From NCBI GenBank assembly GCA_001799225.1, contig MGTA01000073.1:14308-19970 (forward strand): DNA of 5,663 nt, in the 5' to 3' direction. This DNA comes from Deltaproteobacteria bacterium RIFOXYD12_FULL_50_9. GTDB taxonomy: Bacteria; Desulfobacterota; Desulfobulbia; Desulfobulbales; CALZHT01. The notes beneath the pieces are model-generated. The model was not told the DNA's origin and searched no databases. It worked only from the letters and a program-made list of their open reading frames with translations. Of the stretch, positions 1 through 5,663 are shown piece after piece; the stretch's first letter is position 1; the number at the start of each line of letters is the position of its first letter. The position numbers were made by a program, and so were the translations under genes.

Positions 1-816
1 GCCGGCAAAGAGGGCAAATTCGTCACATCCAGACACATTGAAGAACGACTGCGCCGTGAAACCCTTTCCGACGTTGCCCTGATAGTTGAACAGCTCACCA
101 CCGGAATCGGATACAGGGTCTCGGGCCGCGGCGAATTGCACCTCTCCATCCTGATCGAAAAGATGCGACGAGAAGGTTATGAATTTCAAGTTACCACCCC
201 TCAGGTCATTACCAGGGAAGAAAATGGGGTACTTCTTGAACCATACGAAGAACTTACTGTTGATGTCGACGATTCAGTCAAAGGACCGGTGATTGAAAAA
301 CTTGGTAATCTCAAAGGCCAGATGCTTGAAATGCATCAACACAGCGGGATGGTCCGGATGGTATTTAAAATCCCAACCCGCGGCCTCCTGGGTTACCGTT
401 CGGAATTCATGACTGACACCAAGGGCCAGGGCATCATGAATTATGTCTTTGGCGAATATGGCCCGCACGCCGGCGAGATTAAAAAACGCCAGAATGGGGT
501 ATTGCTGGTTAAGGAGAACTGCCGGACCGTGGCCTACGCGCTTTTCAATCTGCAGGAACGAGGTCAACTATTTCTGGGTCCGGGTGAGGATGTTTACGCT
601 AACCAGATCATCGGCGAGCACTGCCGGTCCGGCGATCTGGTGATTAATCCGGCCAAAGGCAAGAAACTTACCAACATGCGGGCCTCGGGATCCGACGAAA
701 ACGTTGTCCTGACTCCACCCCGCAACATGACCCTCGAAGACTGCATCGCCTTTATCAGCGATGACGAGCTGGTAGAAGTAACGCCGAAATCAATCCGTAT
801 CCGCAAGCGCAAGTAA
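1..816 (+). CDS. typA: Translational GTPase TypA/BipA, C-terminal part (5' end outside the window)
   Basis: TypA/BipA is a ribosome-binding GTPase of the EF-G/LepA family, involved in ribosome assembly and stress or cold adaptation. Reading frame 1 is open from base 1 to the TAA at 814-816 and gives 271 residues. The full protein is usually about 600, so the G domain and domain II are missing to the left. Visible landmarks are the AGKEGKFVTSRH block (residues 1-12), the domain III motif SGRGELHLSI (about 41-50), the domain V start EPYEELTVDV (about 80-89), and the TypA-specific C-terminal domain with RGLLGYRSEF, IIGEH and RASGSDENVVLTPPR, ending in a basic tail (IRIRKRK). These C-terminal motifs separate it from EF-G and LepA. 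No frameshift or internal stop is seen. It is followed by an intrinsic terminator, so it ends its own transcript. Identification is firm; nothing can be said about its start or promoter. Confidence 0.97.
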   Translation, partial: AGKEGKFVTSRHIEERLRRETLSDVALIVEQLTTGIGYRVSGRGELHLSILIEKMRREGYEFQVTTPQVITREENGVLLEPYEELTVDVDDSVKGPVIEKLGNLKGQMLEMHQHSGMVRMVFKIPTRGLLGYRSEFMTDTKGQGIMNYVFGEYGPHAGEIKKRQNGVLLVKENCRTVAYALFNLQERGQLFLGPGEDVYANQIIGEHCRSGDLVINPAKGKKLTNMRASGSDENVVLTPPRNMTLEDCIAFISDDELVEVTPKSIRIRKRK

Positions 817-841
817 TTTCCCTCTACTTTAGCCCCTCCAG

Positions 842-880
842 GCAGGGGCACGATCCGACCGTGCCCCTGCTGCTCTCTTT
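842..880 (+). terminator. Intrinsic (Rho-independent) terminator after typA
   Basis: A perfect 11-bp stem pairs 842-852 (GCAGGGGCACG) with 860-870 (CGTGCCCCTGC) around a 7-nt loop. A pyrimidine- and T-rich stretch (TGCTCTCTTTT) follows. The stem starts 25 nt after the typA stop. The T-tract is interrupted by C and G, so termination may be incomplete. A second CCCCTGCTG copy at 882-890, itself followed by TTTGTTTGTTT, could form an alternative hairpin with 842-848. Confidence 0.85.
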
Positions 881-924
881 TCCCCTGCTGTTTGTTTGTT
901 TCACGCCTTTTACTTGTCCATCAG

Positions 925-966
925 ATGACGTACCCTATTTACATTCCTATAAAAACTGGTATTAAT
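925..966 (+). promoter_or_regulatory. Candidate sigma70-type promoter(s) for the hemerythrin gene
   Basis: Two overlapping candidates lie between the typA terminator and the hemerythrin gene. The first has -35 ATGACG (925-930, 4/6 match to TTGACA), a 17-bp spacer and -10 TATAAA (948-953, 5/6). The second has -35 TTTACA (938-943, 5/6), a 16-bp spacer and -10 TATTAA (960-965, 4/6), preceded by an extended -10 TGG (957-959). Either would give a short leader of about 30-50 nt. A promoter is expected here because the upstream gene ends in a terminator. Which one is used, and by which sigma factor, cannot be read from the sequence alone. Confidence 0.45.
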
Positions 967-986
967 TGGAAACACTTCAATTCCAA
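966..986 (+). repeat. Short inverted repeat in the hemerythrin leader
   Basis: TTGGAA (966-971) and TTCCAA (981-986) are perfect 6-bp inverted arms around a 9-nt spacer. They sit just downstream of the candidate -10 elements and a few bases before the Shine-Dalgarno sequence. The element could be an operator half-site pair or a weak leader hairpin. It is short and AT-rich enough to be chance, and no known regulator site is recognised. Confidence 0.3.
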
Positions 987-990
987 AAGC

Positions 991-997
991 GGGAGGA
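991..997 (+). promoter_or_regulatory. Ribosome binding site of the hemerythrin gene
   Basis: GGGAGGA lies 8 nt before the ATG at 1006. This strong Shine-Dalgarno match fixes that start. The nearby ATG at 999 is in another frame and too close to the site. Confidence 0.85.
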
Positions 998-1005
998 TAT
1001 GACTA

Positions 1006-1425
1006 ATGTCACGAATTGACTGGGAAGAGTCGTATAGCGTAAACAACGAAGAAATTGACAACCAACATAAAACCTGGATCGCCATCTACAACGAACTGGA
1101 CAAAACCATGTTACAGGGCGATCTGAAGGAGATTGACAACATCACTGCCGGCAGTTTGCAGAAAATGCAGGATTACGCCAGGTATCATTTCAGCTTTGAA
1201 GAAGAATTCATGCAGAAAATCAAATATCCCGATCTAGTGAACCACCGGCGAATTCACAAAGATTTTGACACTGAAATATACAATTACTACAGAGCCATGC
1301 TGGATGGTCAATTGGTGTTAAACACGAAGATTATTAAGTTGATCAGAAACTGGCTAATCGACCATATCTTGCAGGAAGACAAAAAATACCGCCTCTTTCT
1401 CGAAAAACATTCCAACCAGACCTGA
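1006..1425 (+). CDS. Bacteriohemerythrin (single-domain O2-binding protein)
   Basis: This 139-residue protein is a complete single-domain hemerythrin. Such proteins bind O2 reversibly at a non-heme di-iron centre inside a four-helix bundle; in bacteria they are linked to oxygen storage, delivery, scavenging or sensing. All seven canonical iron ligands can be placed: H21 in the DNQH motif, H61 and E65 in HFSFEE, H80 and H84 in HRRIH, and H120 and D125 in the HILQED segment. The N-terminal W6 and the NWL sequence before H120 are also family features. There is no signal peptide, membrane segment or fused signalling domain, so it is probably a soluble cytoplasmic protein rather than a chemoreceptor. 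It has its own promoter region and a strong ribosome site. Its GC content is about 41% (counted over 1021-1380), clearly below typA and most of the gsp genes. Its exact physiological role is not shown by the sequence. Confidence 0.95.
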   Translation: MSRIDWEESYSVNNEEIDNQHKTWIAIYNELDKTMLQGDLKEIDNITAGSLQKMQDYARYHFSFEEEFMQKIKYPDLVNHRRIHKDFDTEIYNYYRAMLDGQLVLNTKIIKLIRNWLIDHILQEDKKYRLFLEKHSNQT

Positions 1426-1445
1426 CAAGGCATTGAGATAGTCGA

Positions 1446-2012
1446 TCAGGATAGCGTTTCTATCTCGGACACGGTTACTCCTTCAAGCATGGTGCCGCGC
1501 ACCGCCATGGCGATTCTGGCAAAACGATTTAAGAAGGTGACGGAAAATGGCGAAAATTCGCCGCTCGACAGAAGATACAACCTGGGGATCTGCTGATCAA
1601 AAGCAGTCTGATCCTCGACAGGCGGTGTGATTGCCGCCTTTTCGCCATCAAGAACGATTTCCAACTCGATCTCTTCCGGCAACGAACGTCGCCGCAAGAC
1701 CTCATCGTCCTCAATACTCTCCCACTTGCCCTTGACCAACCGCACAAAAAAATAACTGCCCGGCTCGAACTGCACAGCATATTCAGCGGTGGTAAGAATT
1801 GCCTGTTCCTGAGCGAGCCGCACCAGAACGGCAAAACGATTGGCTTCGATTTCGGCCTGGTTTTCACCGGAATGAATTGAAAGGGTGGCAACACTGACAA
1901 TGATGCCCATAATCACCAGCACGACCAGCATTTCGAGCAGGGTAAATCCGCCTGATCCGGCAAAGAGAGCAGCGTGATCACGACATCGCCAAGAGGAGCA
2001 GTTCACATTCAC
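1446..2012 (-). CDS. gspH: Type II secretion minor pseudopilin GspH
   Basis: GspH is a minor pseudopilin of the pseudopilus tip, processed by the prepilin peptidase GspO/PilD. The class III leader ends in GSGG, followed by FTLLEMLVVLVIMGI: cleavage is expected between G22 and F23, with the conserved Glu at mature position 5 (E27), then one hydrophobic N-terminal helix. Near the C-terminus, LSSGEFSPF (about 148-156) is the GspH-type LSSGE block. From GTG at 2012 the protein has 188 residues, a usual length. The start is uncertain. GTG 2012 lies 22 nt after the gspG stop, has GGTGGTGG upstream and gives a 22-residue leader much like that of GspG. An ATG at 2066 has GAGGG 5 nt upstream but overlaps gspG by 32 nt and gives a 40-residue leader. 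An ATG at 2132 would overlap gspG by 98 nt and is unlikely. It is the last gene of the run, ending 20 bp from the convergent hemerythrin gene. Confidence 0.88.
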   Translation of the reverse strand: MNVNCSSWRCRDHAALFAGSGGFTLLEMLVVLVIMGIIVSVATLSIHSGENQAEIEANRFAVLVRLAQEQAILTTAEYAVQFEPGSYFFVRLVKGKWESIEDDEVLRRRSLPEEIELEIVLDGEKAAITPPVEDQTAFDQQIPRLYLLSSGEFSPFSVTFLNRFARIAMAVRGTMLEGVTVSEIETLS

Positions 2013-2034
2013 AGACCAGAATCCACCACCGGGC

Positions 2035-2505
2035 TCAATCAAGCTTCCAGTTGCCGATCTCGGCATTGATGCCCTCGCCGCCCAACTGGCCGTCAGCACC
2101 CATGGAAAAGATATCAAGCGGACCAAAAACACCGGGATTCATGTACTGATAGTCGTTGCCCCAGGGGTCCTTGGGCAGACGATCGATATAGCCGCCCTCC
2201 TTCCATTTCTTGGGCTCCGGCGATTCGCTGGGCTTCTGGACGAGAGCAACAAGTCCCTGATCCGTTGTGGGATATATGTAGTTGTCGAGCTTATATAGTT
2301 GCAGTGCACTTTCCAGTATCCGGATGTCTTGTTTCGCCTTGATGATCCGGGCCTGATCAGGCCGGTCCATGATCCTTGGAACAACAATGGCGGCCAGAAT
2401 TCCCAGGATTACCACCACGACCATAATCTCAATCAGGGTGAAACCTCTCTCGCTCTGCCAGGTTATCCGAATATATTTTGCTGAGGCATTTTGTTTGGTA
2501 ATCAT
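2035..2505 (-). CDS. gspG: Type II secretion major pseudopilin GspG
   Basis: GspG is the main subunit of the T2SS pseudopilus, which pushes folded periplasmic substrates through the GspD secretin. The 156-residue product has a 21-residue basic leader ending in SERG, then [18 protein letters not shown]. Prepilin peptidase cleavage is expected between G21 and F22, with Glu at mature position 5 (E26). The mature part has the GspG layout: [11 protein letters not shown], a variable loop, [14 protein letters not shown], and the C-terminal calcium-loop region DIFSMGADG followed by GGEG and INAEIGNW (about 131-153, with D131, S134 and D138). The frame stays open upstream to about 2667, but ATG 2505 is chosen because AAGGAG sits 9 nt before it and a short leader is normal. 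The gene follows gspN after 40 nt and precedes gspH. Its ribosome site is one of the best in the run, as suits the most abundant component. Confidence 0.97.
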   Translation of the reverse strand: MITKQNASAKYIRITWQSERGFTLIEIMVVVVILGILAAIVVPRIMDRPDQARIIKAKQDIRILESALQLYKLDNYIYPTTDQGLVALVQKPSESPEPKKWKEGGYIDRLPKDPWGNDYQYMNPGVFGPLDIFSMGADGQLGGEGINAEIGNWKLD

Positions 2506-2514
2506 TCTTCTTTT

Positions 2515-2520
2515 CTCCTT
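2515..2520 (-). promoter_or_regulatory. Ribosome binding site of gspG
   Basis: On the minus strand AAGGAG (2520 to 2515) stands 9 nt before ATG 2505. It decides the gspG start against the longer open frame, which would run deep into gspN. Confidence 0.85.
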
Positions 2521-2545
2521 ATATACACCTGTAGCCCTAGTCAAG

Positions 2546-3316
2546 TCACGGGGAGAGCATCGGCAGACGCCCATTGTACGACATAACAACCCGGCCGTCA
2601 CTGCCCGGTTTACCAAAAAGTCTGAGAGTGTCTGCCAGAAATGTCTGCTTACGGTCTCGGACCGCAAATGCCCCGGTAAAACTGTAGAAACGGTCCGGTT
2701 TGAGCATGATCTGCCCCTCTACCAACAGTGGCCCGCCACCATCCGACATTACCACTTTAACCCCGTTATTTTCCGTAATAAACTGGGCCTTAATATCTCC
2801 TAGAGCTAAACTCTCAGGGGAGAGGATCTCCGCACCCCGAAAAACCAGGGCGCCGTTTGCCGCAACCAGAGCGCCCTTACTGATCTGCATGACATCAAAC
2901 ACCGCCTTAACTTCGCCTTTCAACCTGATGCCGATATCAGGCAAGTAGGTCTGCAACATCTCGGCCGGCAACTGGGCCTGAGCCTGGGTTATCGTAATCG
3001 TATCCTGGCCGGTCAAAATATTTCCAGTAAAAACTCCGCGTTCCTGATGAAAAACGACAGCGCCGCCCATCTGTCCGGAAAAAAATGGCAAGATGTTAAG
3101 CTGCCACTCAAAATCCGTAAACCGCCGGCCATTCACTAAAATCTGGGCAGCCCGACCAACCCGCCAAGACCCTTCGACTCCATAAAATTCAACCGGGAAA
3201 GGCAGACGGACCTTTTTCTTAAGCAGGGCATAGCTGAAATCAGCGGGCAAGGTGAACATCAGGCACACCAGATAGGCAAAAAGCCCAAAAACGGCATATC
3301 TGATTCGCTTCTTCAT
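2546..3316 (-). CDS. gspN: Type II secretion protein GspN
   Basis: GspN is an accessory T2SS protein found in only a subset of systems, anchored in the inner membrane with a periplasmic beta-rich domain; its exact role is not settled. The 256-residue product starts with a basic MKKRIR, then one hydrophobic segment (about residues 7-23) as a signal anchor, and continues as an alternating beta-type sequence without further membrane spans. The C-terminal part, with [18 protein letters not shown], then [13 protein letters not shown], fits GspN C-termini, where a net of glycine, charged and hydrophobic residues ends in a GRLP-like motif. Length is typical. The ATG overlaps the gspM stop (ATGA at 3313-3316), which suggests translational coupling. 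A 40-nt gap leads on to gspG. Position after gspM supports the call, since N normally follows M. Confidence 0.88.
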   Translation of the reverse strand: MKKRIRYAVFGLFAYLVCLMFTLPADFSYALLKKKVRLPFPVEFYGVEGSWRVGRAAQILVNGRRFTDFEWQLNILPFFSGQMGGAVVFHQERGVFTGNILTGQDTITITQAQAQLPAEMLQTYLPDIGIRLKGEVKAVFDVMQISKGALVAANGALVFRGAEILSPESLALGDIKAQFITENNGVKVVMSDGGGPLLVEGQIMLKPDRFYSFTGAFAVRDRKQTFLADTLRLFGKPGSDGRVVMSYNGRLPMLSP

Positions 3317-3804
3317 CCGCCGGCACCCTTTAGCGCCACCCGGGCGTTAACCAAACCTTCCCGATTACGGCGATCGACTGAAAATGAGACAACTGTTGCA
3401 CCATGCCTGGCATGCATGGTGTGCAACCAGCCGATTATATCGGCAAAAGCGGCATCCTCAAGCCAGACCCGCACCACATTCTGTTCGTCCGGCTCAACCC
3501 GCTTCAGACTGGCACCCAAGTTCACTTGCCGGGCAACCTGGTCAATGGCTGCCATTAACGAACCGCCGGCCCCGGCAGCCTCGGAGTTGATCCGCCCAGC
3601 TGCATTGAGCTGGGCGACCTTCTGCGCCGCTTCCTGCATCCAGAGAAGATCTGTCCGTTTCTGCGGCACTTCAACCCGATAGCGCTCATATTTTACCATA
3701 ATAGGCCGGACAGCTCCTAAATAGAGAAACCCGCAAAGCAGTGCCCCAACTGCCGCGATGACCAAAAGACGCTCTCGGGTATTGAGATTTTCCAGATCTT
3801 TCAT
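3313..3804 (-). CDS. gspM: Type II secretion assembly-platform protein GspM
   Basis: GspM is a bitopic inner-membrane protein that pairs with GspL and GspC in the T2SS assembly platform. The 163-residue product has a short cytoplasmic N-terminus with NTRERLLV just before a single transmembrane helix (about 13-32) that ends in an RP motif (33-34), as in GspM/PilO-like proteins. A helical or coiled stretch (about 40-75) follows, then a ferredoxin-like periplasmic domain (about 80-160). Sequence conservation in this family is low, so the assignment rests on topology, size and the position between gspL and gspN. The start ATG overlaps the gspL stop (ATGA at 3801-3804), and the gene itself ends by ATGA overlap with gspN. 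AGGGAG lies 8 nt upstream inside the gspL end. Confidence 0.9.
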   Translation of the reverse strand: MKDLENLNTRERLLVIAAVGALLCGFLYLGAVRPIMVKYERYRVEVPQKRTDLLWMQEAAQKVAQLNAAGRINSEAAGAGGSLMAAIDQVARQVNLGASLKRVEPDEQNVVRVWLEDAAFADIIGWLHTMHARHGATVVSFSVDRRNREGLVNARVALKGAGG

Positions 3805-5033
3805 GAGTTCTTCTCCCTGATCAACATGCGGGTCTGAACCCGGTCACCCTTGGCTGTGGCAGTACGAATTTCAACTTCAAGACCTCCCTGACGCATCAGC
3901 AGCGTTTTCAGGCCATCCAGCACCTGCAGATCACGAACTGCAAAATCAATCTCTATTCGGCCGTCTTTATAACGAAGCGATTCGAGATCAAAATCAGGAG
4001 TCTTGAGCAATGCATCCCCACACCGCCCTAGAATCCGCAAAAACGGATCCTGATCGTCATCACTGCCTTTAAGAGCCTTGAGCCGCTGTTCCATCTGCGC
4101 TCTGGAGTTAACAATCCGCTTAACATCCGGGAACGCTTTAAGAAAAACCTGATCCATCTTGCGACTCAAATCGCGGCTCTCATACCCTAGACGCAACACA
4201 TCATAGGCAAAAAGGCCTGCCCGCAAGACCAGCAGGCAGAGCAGCAGAACTGCCGGTAAACGCCAGCGTTTCAAGACCATACCCCATTCGGCATGCGGCC
4301 CATAGCTGCCCTGCAAGAGATTAAACAATGGCCTGCTCGCCAGACCGGCAGCGAGTATCCGGACAATATCAGGAGGATTGACCGACGCAGCTGCAACCTG
4401 GATAACGCGGTCGCGCAGCAGCGGATCGGTAAATATCTCCAAAGATCCGCCAAACAACTGGATCCGGATGTCATTGTCCGGGTTACCGGCTGCTGCGCTC
4501 TTCAAACCGGCCAGTAACATCGTCTCAAGATTTTCGATATCAACTGCATACCCGCTTGCCAATCCTGTCCTTACAATGGCAAGTCGATCCTCGATTAAAA
4601 CCGACCATGAAGAGGGCTCGAGAGGTACGGCAATCGTCTCGGGAATCAGGCTGTCCACCTCGATACCCGCCTCCTTAAACATGGCCAGCCAGGCATTCAT
4701 CCGGGCATGGGCAACCACAGCGACGGGCATGGTTCCGTCAGCCTGTTTCGCGCCGTAGGCGAAATGCAGATCTTCGACATCTGCTGCCAGATACTCTTCC
4801 AAAACAAAGGGGATTGCCATGAGCGCCCGTTTACGACTGCCGGGCGGCAAGGGAGTCTGAGCGAGCAGAACCTCGGCGGCCGGCACCAGCACGATTACCC
4901 GCCGGCGGCCCCGAAACCTGGCAAGATCAGCAAGCGCGCCCTCCCTGACCGTCAGGCTGCCGTCAGTTGCCTGTTCTGCTAAGGCAACTTGTTCCGGTGC
5001 CCCAGGCCTTATGCGGATGATAATATTCTTCAT
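3801..5033 (-). CDS. gspL: Type II secretion assembly-platform protein GspL
   Basis: GspL recruits the secretion ATPase GspE through its cytoplasmic domain and connects it to GspM and the pseudopilus. The 410-residue product has the family's three parts. The first is an actin-like (ASKHA-fold) cytoplasmic domain (about 1-245), with VLVPAAEVLL (48-57), the conserved AIPFVLEEYLA block (73-83), a DVEDLHFA stretch (85-92) and NLLQGSYGP (238-246). The second is one transmembrane helix (about 259-280). The third is a periplasmic part beginning with a coiled segment (about 285-322, including FPDVKRIVNSRAQMEQRL) and ending in a ferredoxin-like domain (about 330-410). Length is in the normal range. 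The ATG at 5033 follows the gspK stop by 18 nt and has no clear Shine-Dalgarno sequence, so translation may depend on gspK. The 3' end overlaps gspM by 4 nt. Confidence 0.95.
   Translation of the reverse strand: MKNIIIRIRPGAPEQVALAEQATDGSLTVREGALADLARFRGRRRVIVLVPAAEVLLAQTPLPPGSRKRALMAIPFVLEEYLAADVEDLHFAYGAKQADGTMPVAVVAHARMNAWLAMFKEAGIEVDSLIPETIAVPLEPSSWSVLIEDRLAIVRTGLASGYAVDIENLETMLLAGLKSAAAGNPDNDIRIQLFGGSLEIFTDPLLRDRVIQVAAASVNPPDIVRILAAGLASRPLFNLLQGSYGPHAEWGMVLKRWRLPAVLLLCLLVLRAGLFAYDVLRLGYESRDLSRKMDQVFLKAFPDVKRIVNSRAQMEQRLKALKGSDDDQDPFLRILGRCGDALLKTPDFDLESLRYKDGRIEIDFAVRDLQVLDGLKTLLMRQGGLEVEIRTATAKGDRVQTRMLIREKNS
3813..3818 (-). promoter_or_regulatory. Ribosome binding site of gspM within the gspL 3' end
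   Basis: On the minus strand AGGGAG (3818 to 3813) is 8 nt before ATG 3804. It lies inside the last codons of gspL, so gspM can be initiated both independently and by coupling to gspL termination. Confidence 0.7.
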
Positions 5034-5051
5034 GCGTTAGTAAACCATCAA

Positions 5052-5663
5052 TCAATATGTCCCGATGCTTCTACCCAGCACGCGAGCTCGATTATTTCCC
5101 CGATTCAGCAGGGAGTATAAAGTACAATCTCCCCGGCCGACGGTTGCCTGAGCGCTTGCCATAAAATAGGAACTGCCGACCCCGAGATACTTTTCAGAAA
5201 GTCCGGAGGCTGCCAAAGCCGGCTGAGCCAAAAAATCGGCAACATCCTTGAATCCTCGCCTGCCGCGATTCTCGACCAGGGTTTCGGCATCCTCAAGACT
5301 GATAGCCGAAGAGAGCGAGGCAACGACCAGAGCCCCGGCCGTATTGACGTTGATCTCTGTTGCGGTGGGCAGGGCAGCAACAGCGGGCTTTAAACAGGCA
5401 AGCGCCTCGGCGTCGAACCCGGGGATCAATGAGAGCTCGCTGACGCTGGTCATCGGCCGATTGGCACTCCGGCACATTGTATCCTTCTGCCAATAGATAT
5501 CATCCTCAGTCCCCCCTGCAGAGACCCGACTATCAGAGTCCTCGTCCAGCCAGTCGGCCACTGTCTCGGCCAAACCGGTTTCAAGTTTGCAAAGCATCAG
5601 CAAGCGGCGAAACTGCTGCAGGCTGAACCCCCTTTGTTCAGGGGTTCCGATAACCAGATTATT
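5052..5663 (-). CDS. gspK: Type II secretion minor pseudopilin GspK, C-terminal part (5' end outside the window)
   Basis: GspK is the large minor pseudopilin that caps the pseudopilus tip together with GspI and GspJ. The minus-strand frame is open from the right edge to the TGA at 5054-5052, giving 203 residues. The N-terminal leader and helix are beyond the window; a TTG at 5603 is only an internal codon. Recognisable features are the calcium-loop region WLDEDSD...GGTEDDIYW (38-58), the ANRPMTSVSEL block (67-77), and the second helical (helix-hairpin-helix/SAM-like) domain starting near EINVNTAGALVVASL. Then come a GRRGFKDVADFL repeat-like segment, LGVGSSYF, and a final beta strand with LYSLLNR. 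In most GspK proteins I recall, PPYR precedes the AN residues; here the same place reads TMCR. The stop is 18 nt before gspL, so it is in the same operon. Full GspK is typically about 300 or more residues. Confidence 0.95.
   Translation of the reverse strand, partial: NNLVIGTPEQRGFSLQQFRRLLMLCKLETGLAETVADWLDEDSDSRVSAGGTEDDIYWQKDTMCRSANRPMTSVSELSLIPGFDAEALACLKPAVAALPTATEINVNTAGALVVASLSSAISLEDAETLVENRGRRGFKDVADFLAQPALAASGLSEKYLGVGSSYFMASAQATVGRGDCTLYSLLNRGNNRARVLGRSIGTY

Noticed and set aside
274..567. Minus-strand open frame inside typA, and other long frames opposite or within gsp genes
   Set aside because: They overlap well-conserved coding sequence completely, match no family I recognise and have no ribosome site. 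They are shadows of the real genes.
594..851. Minus-strand open frame spanning the typA end and part of its terminator
   Set aside because: The start would lie inside the terminator hairpin and the rest is antisense to conserved typA codons.
1420..1466. Possible bidirectional terminator between the hemerythrin gene and gspH
   Set aside because: Stems are 5-7 bp with loops of 18-21 nt and no adjacent T-run, so the structure is too weak to call.
2518..2544. Promoter-like pair on the minus strand between gspN and gspG: TTGACT (2544-2539) and TATAAG (2523-2518)
   Set aside because: The spacer is only 15 bp and the -10 overlaps the gspG Shine-Dalgarno site. The transcript would start about 6 nt before ATG and lose that site, so it is unlikely to drive gspG.
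2506..2667. Upstream extension of the gspG open frame to 2667
   Set aside because: It lies inside gspN in another frame, would give an unusually long leader, and ATG 2505 has an excellent ribosome site.
1..5663. Mobile element, CRISPR, tRNA or defence system
   Set aside because: Every stretch is explained by housekeeping or secretion genes or a short intergenic region. No transposase, terminal repeats, repeat-spacer pattern or cloverleaf was seen.

Overview
The window looks like chromosomal DNA of a Gram-negative bacterium, because it carries part of a type II secretion system (T2SS), which needs an outer membrane. Protein similarity as I remember it, the presence of gspN and a stand-alone bacteriohemerythrin fit a Desulfobacterota (deltaproteobacterial) anaerobe or microaerophile. 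That placement is inference, not something the sequence proves.

Layout. Bases 1-816 (+) are the C-terminal part of the ribosome-associated GTPase TypA/BipA, followed by a strong intrinsic terminator (842-880). The only sizeable intergenic region (817-1005, 189 bp) holds that terminator, candidate sigma70-type promoters, a small inverted repeat and a Shine-Dalgarno site. They lead into a single-domain bacteriohemerythrin (1006-1425, +) with all seven iron ligands. A 20-bp gap then separates it from a convergent run of minus-strand genes that fills the rest of the window. Read in the direction of transcription these are gspK (partial, enters at the right edge), gspL, gspM, gspN, gspG and gspH. 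No gene-free stretch exceeds 300 bases.

How the genes work together. GspL and GspM form the inner-membrane assembly platform, which links the cytoplasmic ATPase to the pseudopilus. GspG is the major pseudopilin. GspH and GspK are minor pseudopilins of the pseudopilus tip. GspN is an accessory inner-membrane/periplasmic component found in only some T2SSs. The genes are tightly packed: gspL/gspM and gspM/gspN overlap by ATGA, gspK/gspL are 18 nt apart and gspN/gspG 40 nt apart. They therefore look like one operon. The order K-L-M-N-G-H is a rearranged form of the textbook C-D-E-F-G-H-I-J-K-L-M-N order, with G and H at the far end. The other components (C, D, E, F, I, J) are not in the window; some may lie just beyond the right edge.

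I found no tRNA, rRNA, CRISPR, insertion sequence or mobile element. I also found no convincing undescribed system. The most noteworthy points are the gene order, the AT-richer hemerythrin cassette and the uncertain gspH start.
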